Assembly (NCBI GenBank): GCA_046351235.1 | Contig: JAXLYV010000001.1 | Coordinates: 620,001-684,000, forward strand | Origin: JBBSAT01 sp046351235 | GTDB taxonomy: Bacteria > Myxococcota_A > Polyangia > Polyangiales > Sandaracinaceae | Length of the DNA stretch: 64,000 nucleotides | Reading direction: 5' to 3' | Shown: piece after piece, positions 27,956-38,922 of the stretch | Position numbering within the stretch: position 1 is the stretch's first letter | Layout: each line of letters begins with the position of its first letter | Translations under genes and position numbers: made by a program | Notes under the pieces: generated by a model | The model's input: only the letters and a program-made list of their open reading frames with translations | Database searches by the model: none | Told to the model about the DNA's origin: nothing

Positions 27956-30597
27956 ACAAGGTGCGAGTCTACGAAGTGGCGCGAGAGCTCGGTCTCGACA
28001 ACACCGAGCTGATGAAGCGGGTCGAGAAGCTCGGCATTCCGGTCCGCAACCACATGAGCTCGCTCGAGCCGGCCGACGTCGATCGCGTCAAGCGCGCGAT
28101 CGACAAGGACAAGCTCGAGAACACGGTGGAGGAGCGCATCCGTCCGACGGTCGTGCGCCGCCGTACGATCGCGCAGCCGACACCGCCGGCGGCACCGCCC
28201 CCGGTCGAGGCGCCCGAGCCCGTGCGCGCAGCGCCGCCGCCCGAGCCCGAGCCCGTGCGCGTGGCCCCGCCACGTCCGGCCCCCGCCCCGGCTCCGGCGC
28301 CGGCTCCCGCCCCGGTCGAGGCTCCCCCGGAGCCGGTGCGCGCCGCGCCGCCGCCCGCACCGGTCGAGGTCGAGGCCGCGCCGCCGCCGCCGCCGCCGAA
28401 GGTCGCCCCGCCCGCGCCGCGTCCGGTCGAGGCCGCGCCGCCGCGCGCCACGCCGCCGCGCCCCGCGCCGCCGCCGGTCGAGGCCGAACCGCCGCCGAGC
28501 ACGCCCGGCGCGCAGCGTCCCTCGGGCCTGCCCTCGGCCGCCGAGCGCTTCGTGCACGCGATGCTTCCGCCCGGCGTCATCCGCAGCGGTGACGCGAGCG
28601 CGCCGTCGGCGCCGCCGCTCTCGCTCGAGGCGCGCCAGCGCATCGTCGCGCAGCACGCGCAGCAGCACCAGCGCACCACCTACGTGCCCGACGGCATGGC
28701 CAAGCGCCGTGTCGAGGTCACGCGCACCGGCCTCGGCCAGCCCGGCCGTCCGCCCCAGCAGGGACGGATGATGGGCAAGAAGAAGATCGTGCCCGGCAAG
28801 AAGGGCGCGAAGACCGAGATCACGACGCCGAGCGCGCAGAAGCGCGTCATCCGCATCGAGGACAACATCGGCCTGCAGCAGCTCGCTCAGAAGATGAGCC
28901 TGAAGGCGACCGACGTCCTGATGAAGCTCATGGGCATGGGCAAGGGCGGCGTGAACATCAACAGCACGCTCGACTCCGACACCGCGATGATCCTCGCGAG
29001 CGAGTTCGGCTACGAGGTCGAGAACGTCGCCAAGAGCGACGACGACCTGGTGAACGCCGCGGTCGGCACCGGCGAGGGGGCGCAGCCCAAGCAGGCGCGC
29101 CCGCCGATCGTGACGGTCATGGGTCACGTCGACCACGGCAAGACGTCGCTGCTCGATCGCATCCGCAAGGCGAACGTGGCGGCGGGCGAGGCCGGCGGCA
29201 TCACCCAGCACATCGGCGCCTACCGCGTCGACACGGCCAAGGGCCCCGTCGTGTTCCTGGACACGCCCGGCCACGAGGCCTTCACCGCGATGCGCGCCCG
29301 CGGCGCCGAGGCCACGGACGTGGTCGTCCTGGTGGTCGCCGCCGACGACGGCGTCATGCCGCAGACCCGCGAGGCCGTGAACCACGCGAAGGCGGCCGAG
29401 GTGCCGATCATCGTCGCGGTCAACAAGATCGACAAGCCGGGCGCGCGCCCGGACCAGATCAAGAACGAGCTCTCCGGCCTCGGCCTGACGCCGGAAGAGT
29501 GGGGCGGCGAGACGCTCTTCGTGAACGTCTCGGCGCTCACCGGCGAAGGTGTCGATCGCCTCCTCGAGAGCATCGCGCTCCAGACCGAGATCATGGAGCT
29601 CAACGCGAACCCGACCGGGCCCGCGAAGGGCGTCGTGCTCGAGGCCTACGTCGACAAGGGCCGCGGCGTCGTCGCGAACGTCCTCGTGCAGGACGGCACC
29701 CTCAACCAGGGCGACATCGTCCTGGCGGGCACGGCGCTCGGCCGCATCCGCGCGCTCACCGACGATCGCGGTCGCCGCGTCAAGGACGCTGGCCCCGCGA
29801 CGCCGGTCGAGGTGCTCGGTCTGCCCGACCTCCCGTCGGCCGGCGACGTGTTCAACGTCGTCACCGATCAGAAGAAGGCGCAGGAAGTCGTCGACGCCCG
29901 CAAGAAGGCGGCGGCGGCCAAGCAGAAGACGACCAGCGGCATCGACATGGCCGGCTTCATGGATCGTCTGAAGCGCGGCGAGGTGCACGACCTCAACCTC
30001 GTCATCAAGAGCGACGTGCAGGGCTCGATCGAGGCGCTCGTCAAGGCGCTCACCGAGCTCTCGACCGACAAGGTCAAGGTCAACGTCATCCACACCGGCG
30101 TCGGCGGCATCACCGAGAACGACGTCATGCTCGCGAGCGCGTCGAAGGCGATCATCGTCGGCTTCAACGTGCGCCCGGCCGGCCAGGCGGCCGCGGTCGC
30201 CAAGAGCGAGGCCGTCGAGATCCGCGCCTACTCGGTCATCTACGAGGCCGTGGACGACGTGAAGAAGGCCATGGCGGGCCTGCTCGCGCCGGTGATGAAG
30301 GAGAAGGAGCTCGGCAAGGCCGAGGTCCGCAAGGTCTTCAACATCCCCAAGGCGGGCACGATCGCCGGCTCGTACGTGCTCAGTGGCACGATCAAGCGCA
30401 ACGCGAAGGTGCGCGTGGTCCGCGACTCGGCCGTGGTCTGGGAGGGCAGCATCGCCTCCGTGCGCCGCGTGAAGGACGACGTGCGCGAGGTGACGATGGG
30501 CTTCGAGTGCGGCATCGCGCTCGACGGCTTCAACGACGTGAAGGAAAAGGACATCCTCGAGTGCTTCGAGCTCGAGGAGATCGCAGCGACGCTGTGA
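27952..30597 (+). CDS. infB: Translation initiation factor IF-2
   Basis: 881 residues. Residues 1-55: IF2-N helical domain (MNKVRVYEVARELGLDNTEL). Residues ~65-190: extremely Pro/Ala/Glu-Val-rich linker with repeated VEAAPPP-like units. A second IF2-N domain lies at ~300-350 (NIGLQQLAQKMSLKATDVLM). Then the G domain at ~385-555: G1 'GHVDHGKTSLL', G3 'DTPGHEAF', G4 'NKID', followed by domains II-IV. GTPase delivering fMet-tRNA to the 30S subunit. Start overlaps the YlxR stop. The proline-rich linker is a typical feature of myxobacterial IF-2. Confidence 0.97.
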   Translation: MNKVRVYEVARELGLDNTELMKRVEKLGIPVRNHMSSLEPADVDRVKRAIDKDKLENTVEERIRPTVVRRRTIAQPTPPAAPPPVEAPEPVRAAPPPEPEPVRVAPPRPAPAPAPAPAPAPVEAPPEPVRAAPPPAPVEVEAAPPPPPPKVAPPAPRPVEAAPPRATPPRPAPPPVEAEPPPSTPGAQRPSGLPSAAERFVHAMLPPGVIRSGDASAPSAPPLSLEARQRIVAQHAQQHQRTTYVPDGMAKRRVEVTRTGLGQPGRPPQQGRMMGKKKIVPGKKGAKTEITTPSAQKRVIRIEDNIGLQQLAQKMSLKATDVLMKLMGMGKGGVNINSTLDSDTAMILASEFGYEVENVAKSDDDLVNAAVGTGEGAQPKQARPPIVTVMGHVDHGKTSLLDRIRKANVAAGEAGGITQHIGAYRVDTAKGPVVFLDTPGHEAFTAMRARGAEATDVVVLVVAADDGVMPQTREAVNHAKAAEVPIIVAVNKIDKPGARPDQIKNELSGLGLTPEEWGGETLFVNVSALTGEGVDRLLESIALQTEIMELNANPTGPAKGVVLEAYVDKGRGVVANVLVQDGTLNQGDIVLAGTALGRIRALTDDRGRRVKDAGPATPVEVLGLPDLPSAGDVFNVVTDQKKAQEVVDARKKAAAAKQKTTSGIDMAGFMDRLKRGEVHDLNLVIKSDVQGSIEALVKALTELSTDKVKVNVIHTGVGGITENDVMLASASKAIIVGFNVRPAGQAAAVAKSEAVEIRAYSVIYEAVDDVKKAMAGLLAPVMKEKELGKAEVRKVFNIPKAGTIAGSYVLSGTIKRNAKVRVVRDSAVVWEGSIASVRRVKDDVREVTMGFECGIALDGFNDVKEKDILECFELEEIAATL

Positions 30598-30623
30598 TCC
30601 CCCGCGCCTGAACGGCGGATCCC

Positions 30624-30944
30624 ATGGTCGTCGGCATCGCACGCGTCGTGCTCGGCATCCCCGGAGCGCAGTCCCTCAAGGACAAGCGCTCCGTGGTGCG
30701 CCGCGTGATCGATCGCGTCCGCGCGAAGTTCAACGCGGCGGTGGCCGAGGTCGGCGACAACGACGTGCACCGGCGCGCGGTGATCGGTGTCAGTGTGGTC
30801 TCGAACGATCGTCGTCACGTGAACGAGATGCTCGACACCATCCTCGCCTTCGTCAGCACCGCCTCCGAGGCGCTCGTGATCGATCGCGCGATCGAGATCG
30901 AGACCTACGAGGATCACTTCGGCCTGGAGCGGGACCTTGGCTGA
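30624..30944 (+). CDS. DUF503 / YlxP family protein
   Basis: 106 residues: 'VVGIARVVLGIPGAQSLKDK' then 'RSVVRRVIDRVRAKFN' and 'AVAEVGDNDVHRRAVIGVSV' match DUF503 (YlxP) along its full length. These small ferredoxin-fold proteins always lie between infB and rbfA and are thought to help ribosome maturation, but the precise role is unknown. Its stop overlaps the TTG start of rbfA by eight bases. Confidence 0.93.
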   Translation: MVVGIARVVLGIPGAQSLKDKRSVVRRVIDRVRAKFNAAVAEVGDNDVHRRAVIGVSVVSNDRRHVNEMLDTILAFVSTASEALVIDRAIEIETYEDHFGLERDLG

Positions 30945-31503
30945 GCGCAGCACGCGAGGACCGTCGGAGCGCTCCGCGCGGGGGCCGGCAGAGCGCTCCG
31001 CGCGGGGGCCGGCAGAGCGCTCCGCGCGGGGGCCGGCAGAGCGCTCCGCGCGGGGCGCCTCCAGCGCCGCCGAGGCCGAGGGGCACCGCGCGAGCCGCGT
31101 GGCGCACCGCATCCGCGAGGAGCTCACCTCGATGATCCTGCGGGGCGACATCCACGAGCCCGCCGTCGCGAGCTGCATCGTGTCGGGCGTCGAGGTCACG
31201 CGGGATCTCTCGCTCGCGCGCGTGTACGTGCGCCTGCTCGATCCGGCGCCGACCGAGGCCGCGCAGAAGCGTGTCGTGCAGGCGCTCGAGCGCGCCAACG
31301 GCTTCCTCCGGCGCACGATCGCAGCGCGTCTCACGATCCGGCGCGCGCCCGAGCTGCGCTTCGCGTGGGACGACGCGGCCGATCGGGGGCGCCGCGTGGA
31401 AGAGCTGCTCGCCGGCATCGAGCGCGGGGAGCCCGAGGGCGATGCCGCGGCGGCGCCGGCCCCGTCGGTCTCCGGTCGCAAGCCCCGCAGGAGCGAGCGA
31501 TGA
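30937..31503 (+). CDS. rbfA: Ribosome-binding factor A with repeat-extended N-terminus
   Basis: 188 residues from TTG 30937. Residues ~48-150 are the RbfA KH-like domain: 'SRVAHRIREELTSMILRGDI', 'VSGVEVTRDLSLARVYVRLL', 'RANGFLRRTIAARLTIRRAP'. RbfA binds the 16S 5' helix during 30S maturation. Unusual: the first ~45 residues are a disordered, Arg-rich run of four ERSARGPA-like octapeptides encoded by a 24-bp tandem repeat. The C-terminal tail is also disordered (AAAAPAPSVSGRKPRRS). Start TTG is inferred from the frame; an internal start near residue 48 cannot be excluded. Confidence 0.88.
   Translation: MAERSTRGPSERSARGPAERSARGPAERSARGPAERSARGASSAAEAEGHRASRVAHRIREELTSMILRGDIHEPAVASCIVSGVEVTRDLSLARVYVRLLDPAPTEAAQKRVVQALERANGFLRRTIAARLTIRRAPELRFAWDDAADRGRRVEELLAGIERGEPEGDAAAAPAPSVSGRKPRRSER
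30967..31056 (+). repeat. 24-bp tandem repeat within rbfA
   Basis: Three identical 24-bp units at 30967-30990, 30991-31014 and 31015-31038 (starting GAGCGCTCCGCGCGGGGGCC) plus a partial fourth to ~31056. Each encodes the octapeptide ERSARGPA. Identity of the copies suggests recent expansion, so copy number may vary between strains. Confidence 0.9.
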
Positions 31504-32492
31504 CGCGCGCGCTCGCGCTCGAGAAGATCCGCGCGGGGAAGCGCTTCCTCGTCACGTGCCACGTGCGCCCGGACTCGGATGCGCTCGGCTCGGCCCTGGG
31601 CCTGGCGGCCACGCTCGACGCGATCGGCAAGGACGTGGTCGTGTTCAGCGACGGAGGCGTGCCGCCGCTGCTCCAGTTCCTCGAGGGCAAGGAGCGCGTG
31701 GTCGCCGAGGTCCCCGCGCAGCCTTTCGATGCCACGTTCGTGATGGACGCCGCGGCCGCCGAGCTCGTGCCCGCGCTTCCGGGCCGCGAGGTGACGGGCC
31801 CGATCATCATCGTCGACCACCACGCGGCGCACGATGGCTTCGGCGACTTCGCCGTGCGCGAGATCGACGCCTGCGCCACCGGCGAGGTGGTGCTGCGGAT
31901 GGCCCACGACCTCGGGCTGAACCCGGTGCCGCGCGCTGCGGCGCAGCCTCTCTACGCGGCGATCGTGGCCGACACGGGCGGCTTCCGGTATCCGGGCACG
32001 CGGCCGGTGACGCACCTCATCGCAGCCGAGCTCCTCGGGCAGGGGGTCGATCCGTGGACGGTCGCTTCGAACCTCTTCGAGAAGTGGTCGCTCCAGCGCA
32101 TGTCGCTGCTGGGCGAGGTGCTGCGCGCGATGCGCATGGAGAACGACGGCCGCATCGCGATCGTCTGCGTCGATCGCGGGATGATGCAGCGGAGCGGCGC
32201 GACCGACGACCTCATCGAGGGCATGGTCAACTACGGCCGCATGATCGAGGGCGTCCGTGTCGCGGCGCTCCTCTGGCAGCCCGCTGAGAAGGTCGGCGAG
32301 GTGAAGGTCAGTCTTCGCTCGGGCGAGGGCGCCGACGTGGCGAAGGTCGCGGTGCTCCTCGGCGGCGGCGGTCATCGCACCGCGGCCGGCGCCACGCTGC
32401 GCGGCACGCTCGACGAGGCGCGCGTCACGGTCCTCGCGGCGGCGCGCACCGAGATCGCGGGCACGTCGGTTCCGCCGCCTGCGGGCCGATGA
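31500..32492 (+). CDS. nrnA: DHH/DHHA1 phosphoesterase, NrnA-like (oligoribonuclease / pAp phosphatase)
   Basis: 330 residues, ATG overlapping the rbfA stop. DHH motifs: 'LVTCHVRPDSDALGSALGLA', then 'FVMDAAAAE', and 'IIIVDHHAAHDGFGD'. C-terminal DHHA1 has 'VAVLLGGGGHRTAAGATLRG'. Bifunctional NrnA degrades short RNA oligonucleotides and 3'-phosphoadenosine 5'-phosphate using Mn2+. It is a common member of this operon between rbfA and truB. Full-length and intact. Confidence 0.92.
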   Translation: MTRALALEKIRAGKRFLVTCHVRPDSDALGSALGLAATLDAIGKDVVVFSDGGVPPLLQFLEGKERVVAEVPAQPFDATFVMDAAAAELVPALPGREVTGPIIIVDHHAAHDGFGDFAVREIDACATGEVVLRMAHDLGLNPVPRAAAQPLYAAIVADTGGFRYPGTRPVTHLIAAELLGQGVDPWTVASNLFEKWSLQRMSLLGEVLRAMRMENDGRIAIVCVDRGMMQRSGATDDLIEGMVNYGRMIEGVRVAALLWQPAEKVGEVKVSLRSGEGADVAKVAVLLGGGGHRTAAGATLRGTLDEARVTVLAAARTEIAGTSVPPPAGR

Positions 32493-32514
32493 GCCGCGCG
32501 CGCCGGAGCGGCGC

Positions 32515-33450
32515 ATGAGCACGGCGGGGAAGGGCCCGCGACGCCCCCCGGTGAGCGGCGTGCTCGTGGTCGACAAGCCGCGCGGGCCGACGTCGCACGA
32601 CGTCGTGTTCTGGGCGCGGCGCGCGCTCGGGACGCGCGAGATCGGTCACGCGGGCACGCTCGATCCGATGGCGACTGGGGTGCTCGTGCTCGCGGTGGGC
32701 GAAGGCACGAAGCTCGTTCCGTATCTCACCGCCGACGACAAGACCTACGACTTCGAGCTCGCGCTCGGGACCGAGACCGCCACGCTCGACGCCGAGGGAG
32801 AAGTCGTCGAGACGGCGCCCGTGCCCGCGCTCACCGAGGCGAGCGTGCGTGAGGCGATCGCCCGCTTCCTCGGCCCGCAAGAGCAGCGGGTGCCCGTGTA
32901 CAGCGCGGTGAAGATCGACGGCGAGGCGCTCTACGCGAAGGCCCGCCGCGGCGAGGCGGTCGAGGCCCCGGTCCGCAGCGTCACCGTGCACGCGCTCGAG
33001 CTCGTCTCGCTGGAGCCGCTCGTCCTGCGCGTGCGCGCCTCGAAGGGCTTCTTCGTGCGCTCGCTCGGTCGGGATCTGGCGCGCGCCCTCGGGACCGTGG
33101 GGCATCTCGTCGCGCTCCGCCGCCTCGAGAGCGGCCCCTTCGGGCTCGCCGACGCGGTGCCGGGCGCGGAGCTCGAGGCGGCGCGAAACGATCCGGCGCT
33201 GCGCCCCGGGATCGTGGGGCGCCTACGTACGCTCGAGGCTGCGGTCGAAGCGTTGCCGCGCCTGCACCTCGACGCGCTCGCCGAGGCCGACGCGCGGGCG
33301 GGGCGCCTCGTGCGGGTCGAGAGCGAGCTCCCGGTCGGCACCGTGATCGCGCTGCTCTCCGCGAGGGGAGCGCTGGTGGCGATGGCCGAGCGGCGCGAGG
33401 AAGGAATCAAGATCCGGCGAGGGTTTCTGCCGCCGGAGGTCGACGGCTGA
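32515..33450 (+). CDS. truB: tRNA pseudouridine-55 synthase
   Basis: 311 residues. Motifs: 'GVLVVDKPRGPTSHDVVFWA', catalytic 'GHAGTLDPMATGVLVLAVGE' (Asp in TLDP), 'PVYSAVKIDGEALYAKARRG', 'CSKG-like ASKGFFVRSLGRDLA' and 'VALRRLESGPF'. It converts U55 of the T-loop to pseudouridine. The C-terminal ~70 residues fit the PUA-like TruB C-domain. It ends the rimP-to-truB operon; no strong terminator is visible in the 24-bp gap before the next gene. Confidence 0.95.
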   Translation: MSTAGKGPRRPPVSGVLVVDKPRGPTSHDVVFWARRALGTREIGHAGTLDPMATGVLVLAVGEGTKLVPYLTADDKTYDFELALGTETATLDAEGEVVETAPVPALTEASVREAIARFLGPQEQRVPVYSAVKIDGEALYAKARRGEAVEAPVRSVTVHALELVSLEPLVLRVRASKGFFVRSLGRDLARALGTVGHLVALRRLESGPFGLADAVPGAELEAARNDPALRPGIVGRLRTLEAAVEALPRLHLDALAEADARAGRLVRVESELPVGTVIALLSARGALVAMAERREEGIKIRRGFLPPEVDG

Positions 33451-33474
33451 CGCGGCTCGGCCCACGATGCCGCG

Positions 33475-34149
33475 ATGGCCCGGTGGTCTCTCGGGGCGCT
33501 CCCCGCTTTGCTTCTCTGCTCCCTCGTCCTCGCGCTCGCTCCTGGCTGCGACAATTCCGCGCCCGCGAGCGACGGCGGTCTCGACGCGAACGACCGCGAC
33601 GCGTTCGCGCCGGACGCGGCCGAGTGTCCGCTCGACTGCCGGACGCCGCTGGGGTGCTGCTACGACGCGGAAGGCGTTCCGCACTGCGTCGACCTCTCGA
33701 GCGATCTGCACAACTGTGGCGTGTGCAACCGCGACTGCGTCGCCGAGCGGCGCGGCGACAGCTGCTCGCACTTCACCTGTGCGTGCGGCGACTTCGAGAT
33801 CGGCTGCACCGGGATGGAGAACTCGATCTGTTGCCCCGGCGTCGGCGGCACGCGCCCGTACTGCGCGAACCCGGGCCTCGACTACCTCGACTGCGGCGGC
33901 TGCGGTCGCGCTTGCGATCCCGCGCGATCGAGCCGCTGCTCGGGCGGCTTCTGCTTCTGCGGGGAGGGGGACGCGTGCACCGGCGATGCGACGAGCCGCT
34001 GCTGCTCGGATCCGGCCGGCGCCTCGTCGTGCGTCGACACGACCAGCGATCAGGCGCACTGCGGCCAGTGCGGCCGCCGATGCAGCGCGCTCGAGCACTG
34101 CGTGAGCGGCAGCTGCGTTCCCACGGTGTTCGGCGACGCCGGGACCTGA
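33475..34149 (+). CDS. Cys-rich lipoprotein
   Basis: 224 residues. The signal peptide (GALPALLLCSLVLALAPGC) ends in a lipobox. After a short Asp/Ala spacer the mature protein has about 30 cysteines in repeats such as 'CDLSSDLHNCGVCNRDC'-like units (VDLSSDLHNCGVCNRDCV, VDTTSDQAHCGQCGRRCS). The 'HCG.CG..C' unit resembles tryptophan-synthase-linked/Stig1-like Cys modules often found in Polyangia lipoproteins, and the same unit occurs in the protein at 62589. Probably a surface-exposed, disulfide-stabilised lipoprotein. Function unknown. Confidence 0.75.
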   Translation: MARWSLGALPALLLCSLVLALAPGCDNSAPASDGGLDANDRDAFAPDAAECPLDCRTPLGCCYDAEGVPHCVDLSSDLHNCGVCNRDCVAERRGDSCSHFTCACGDFEIGCTGMENSICCPGVGGTRPYCANPGLDYLDCGGCGRACDPARSSRCSGGFCFCGEGDACTGDATSRCCSDPAGASSCVDTTSDQAHCGQCGRRCSALEHCVSGSCVPTVFGDAGT

Positions 34150-34173
34150 GCGCGGATCGGAGCCTCGGAGCGC

Positions 34174-34203
34174 TTGCCACGCAGGCGGCCGGGCCGGTAC
34201 ACC
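34174..34203 (+). promoter_or_regulatory. Candidate promoter for lipoprotein gene at 34211
   Basis: TTGCCA (34174-34179, 5 of 6 consensus), 18 bp, TACACC (34198-34203, 3 of 6), then 7 nt to the ATG at 34211. The short distance implies a leaderless or nearly leaderless transcript. Confidence 0.45.
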
Positions 34204-34210
34204 TCGACCG

Positions 34211-34819
34211 ATGCGAAACGCGCTCGGCCCGGCCCTCGTGGTGATCGGCCTCCTCTCGGCTTGCAGCGGCTCCGGCGAGAGCTCGTCGTCGCACGGGTCG
34301 TCCTCGTCGCACGGGGCTTCGTCGTCGCACGGGTCGGCCGAGCGGCTCCCGGAGTCGGAGGACTTCGCGGGCGGCCTCGCGTGGCACCCGGTCGCGCCGC
34401 TCGTCGCGCGCACGCCCACGAGCTCGATGCGAGCCGCCGAGTATGCCGTGACCGATCACCCCGACACGGTCCTCGCGGTCTTCCACTTCGGGCCAGGGCA
34501 GGGCGGGTCGGTGGACGACAACGTCGACCGCTGGGTGGAGCAGTTCACGCAGCCCGACGGGCGCGCCTCGCGCGACGTGGCCGAGATCACGCAGGCCGAG
34601 GTCGGCGGCATGAACGTCACCTACGTGGACGTGAGCGGCTCGTTCCGTGGCATGCGCGGCTCCGAGACCGAGGCGGCCGACCAGCAGCGCCTGCTCGGCG
34701 CCATCGTCGAGGGCCCGAGCGGCCCGGTCTTCTTCAAGCTCACCGGCCCGTCCGACGTGGTCGACGGCGTCGAGGACGCCTTCCGCGAGACCATCGCGTC
34801 GGTGCACGCCCTCGAGTGA
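34211..34819 (+). CDS. Lipoprotein with Ser/His repeat spacer
   Basis: 202 residues. Signal peptide and lipobox (VVIGLLSAC). Mature residues ~23-40 form SSSSHGS-type repeats from an 18-bp tandem repeat, acting as a flexible tether. The C-terminal ~150 residues (LAWHPVAPLVARTPTSSMRA, QGGSVDDNVDRWVEQFTQPD, VFFKLTGPSDVVDGVEDAFR) look like a small alpha/beta domain found in several myxobacterial and planctomycetal lipoproteins. No active site is recognised. It ends 15 bp from the convergent ppk1 stop. Confidence 0.75.
   Translation: MRNALGPALVVIGLLSACSGSGESSSSHGSSSSHGASSSHGSAERLPESEDFAGGLAWHPVAPLVARTPTSSMRAAEYAVTDHPDTVLAVFHFGPGQGGSVDDNVDRWVEQFTQPDGRASRDVAEITQAEVGGMNVTYVDVSGSFRGMRGSETEAADQQRLLGAIVEGPSGPVFFKLTGPSDVVDGVEDAFRETIASVHALE
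34286..34336 (+). repeat. 18-bp tandem repeat within lipoprotein spacer
   Basis: Nearly three 18-bp units (starting TCGTCGCACGGG at 34286, 34304 and 34322) encode Ser-Ser-His-Gly spacers. Probably length-variable by slippage. Confidence 0.8.
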
Positions 34820-34834
34820 TCGCGCGCGGAGCGC

Positions 34835-37132
<2,298 letters not shown>

Positions 37133-37223
37133 CGTGATCGAATGCTAAGTCTGCCCGCGCCGCAGCGCACCTTGCTTGCGTGTCGATTCTGCGACAGCGG
37201 AACCGTACGGAATCGCTGCGATC

Positions 37224-37787
37224 TCAGGGCTCGCCGTCGTCGGAGCCGTCGTCTTCGGGCGCTTCCGCGCTCGGCCGGCGGGCCCCGCGACGGCGCCGCT
37301 CCGTGCGGGCCCGCACGCGCTCGCCCATGCGAGGGCCCACGCGCGCCTTCACGTCGGGCGTGAGGCCCCCGGCGTCGTTCGGGACGAATCGGATCTCGGT
37401 GCGGATCTCGAAGCTGAGCGTCGTGAGGACCTTCTGGAGCTCCTTGGCCAGGTCGGCGGCCTCGAGGAACTCGCGCACCTCGCGCGCCACGACGCGCACC
37501 ATCACGTTCTTGGTGTCGTCGACCTGCGAGAAGACGTAGCCGGCGACCTCTTTCGGCAGCTCGGTCTTGTTGACGACGCTCCGGATCGAGTCGTTCGCCT
37601 GCGTGAGCGAGCCGATCCCGGTCTCGATGCCCTTCTCGATCGCGCGCTTGATCACGCCGGGCAGCAGGCGCTCCAGGCGGCGGCGCCGGCTCTCGCGCTG
37701 CGGGTCGGACGCGTCGTCCCCCTCGGCGTCGGCCGTCTCGTCGAGCAAGTCGGACGTCTCGTCGTCCTCTTCTTCGCCTTCGGCCAC
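37224..37787 (-). CDS. Conserved hypothetical protein with acidic N-terminus
   Basis: 187 residues from GTG 37787. The start is highly acidic (AEGEEEDDETSDLLDETADA), then basic (RESRRRRLERLLPGVIKRAI). The central ~90 residues 'SVVNKTELPKEVAGYVFSQV' and 'REVREFLEAADLAKELQKVL' are amphipathic helices, reminiscent of phasin-like or small regulatory proteins of deltaproteobacteria. The C-terminus is basic and disordered (RVRARTERRRRGARRPSAEA). No enzyme motif. Charge segregation hints at nucleic acid or granule binding; its neighbour ppk1 makes polyphosphate granules, which is suggestive only. Confidence 0.65.
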   Translation of the reverse strand: MAEGEEEDDETSDLLDETADAEGDDASDPQRESRRRRLERLLPGVIKRAIEKGIETGIGSLTQANDSIRSVVNKTELPKEVAGYVFSQVDDTKNVMVRVVAREVREFLEAADLAKELQKVLTTLSFEIRTEIRFVPNDAGGLTPDVKARVGPRMGERVRARTERRRRGARRPSAEAPEDDGSDDGEP

Positions 37788-37815
37788 CCTCGACGTATAC
37801 CACCTGCCGCCGCCG

Positions 37816-38922
37816 ATGTCGGACATCCTGTTCGTCAGCAAGCCGATCGCGCCGCCGTGGAACGACGGCAGCAAGACGCTCGTTCGCGATCTCGCGGGCG
37901 CGCTCACGCGGCATCGTCCCATCGTGCTGGGCGTGCGCGGCGCCGCGTTCGCGCTCCCACGCGGGCGCGTGGAGCCCGCGTTCCCGCGGCCCAACGAGGG
38001 CTTCGGACTCGCCGGGCAGCCGGCGATGCGCCTGGCGGCGCGGCTCGCCTCGGGGCCTCGCGGTGATCTCTGGCACTTCGTGTTCGCCCCCAACCCGCGC
38101 ACGAGCCGCACTGCGCGCGCGCTCTGCCGGCTCCGGCGCGTGCCGAGCGTGCAGACGGTCGCGAGCGTGCCGGGCCCCGGTGACGACCTCGCCACGGTGC
38201 TCTTCGGCGACCGCGTCGTCGTGCTCTCGCGCCGCACGGAGGAGAGCTTCCTCGCGGCGGGCGTCGCGCCGAGCCGCTTGCGTCGGATCGCGCCCTGCGT
38301 CGCTCCACTTCCGCGCGAGCCGGAAGCACGCGCGCGCGGGCGTCGTCTCGCGGGCCTGCCGGCCGACGTGCCCATCGTGCTCTTCCCGGGCGATCTCGAG
38401 CGTGGGCGCGGGGCCGAGCTCGTGGCCGATGCCGTCGCGCGGCTGCCGGCCTCGCTCGGGGCCATGCTCGTGGTGATGGCGCGCCGCAAGTCCTCGCGCG
38501 CGGCCGAGGCCGAGCGCGCGCTGCGCGAGCGGGTGAGCGCGCTCGGCATCGGCGATCGGACGCGATGGCTGGGCGAGACGCCGCACGTCCACGCGATGCT
38601 CGCCGCCGCCGACGTGGTGGCGCTGCCCGCCACCGACCTCTACGCCAAGATCGACATCCCGATCGTCCTCTTGGAGGCCGTCTCGCTCGGCCTGCCGGTG
38701 GTGGTGGCGGCGGGGAGCTCGGCGGCCGACCTCGCAGACCAGGGCGGAGCGCTCGCGGTCGAGCCCGCGACCGACGCGCTGGCGGCGGTGATCGAGCGGC
38801 TCCTCACCCACGAATCGGCACGAGCGGAGCAGGGCCGCGCGGCGCTCGCGGCATCGGCGCGCTACCACCCGGCGCGCATGGCCGAGGCCTACGAGACGCT
38901 CTACGACGAGCTGGTGCGATGA
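37816..38922 (+). CDS. Glycosyltransferase (GT-B, family 4-like)
   Basis: 368 residues. 'SDILFVSKPIAPPWNDGSKT' is a GT4-type N-terminus, and 'AAADVVALPATDLYAKIDIP' plus 'IVLLEAVSLGLPVVVAAGSS' is the C-terminal donor-binding region (E-x7-E-like pattern). It probably adds a sugar to a polysaccharide or glycolipid, in the cytoplasm. The next gene is a methyltransferase with a 4-bp ATGA overlap, so the pair may build a methylated glycan. Confidence 0.83.
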   Translation: MSDILFVSKPIAPPWNDGSKTLVRDLAGALTRHRPIVLGVRGAAFALPRGRVEPAFPRPNEGFGLAGQPAMRLAARLASGPRGDLWHFVFAPNPRTSRTARALCRLRRVPSVQTVASVPGPGDDLATVLFGDRVVVLSRRTEESFLAAGVAPSRLRRIAPCVAPLPREPEARARGRRLAGLPADVPIVLFPGDLERGRGAELVADAVARLPASLGAMLVVMARRKSSRAAEAERALRERVSALGIGDRTRWLGETPHVHAMLAAADVVALPATDLYAKIDIPIVLLEAVSLGLPVVVAAGSSAADLADQGGALAVEPATDALAAVIERLLTHESARAEQGRAALAASARYHPARMAEAYETLYDELVR

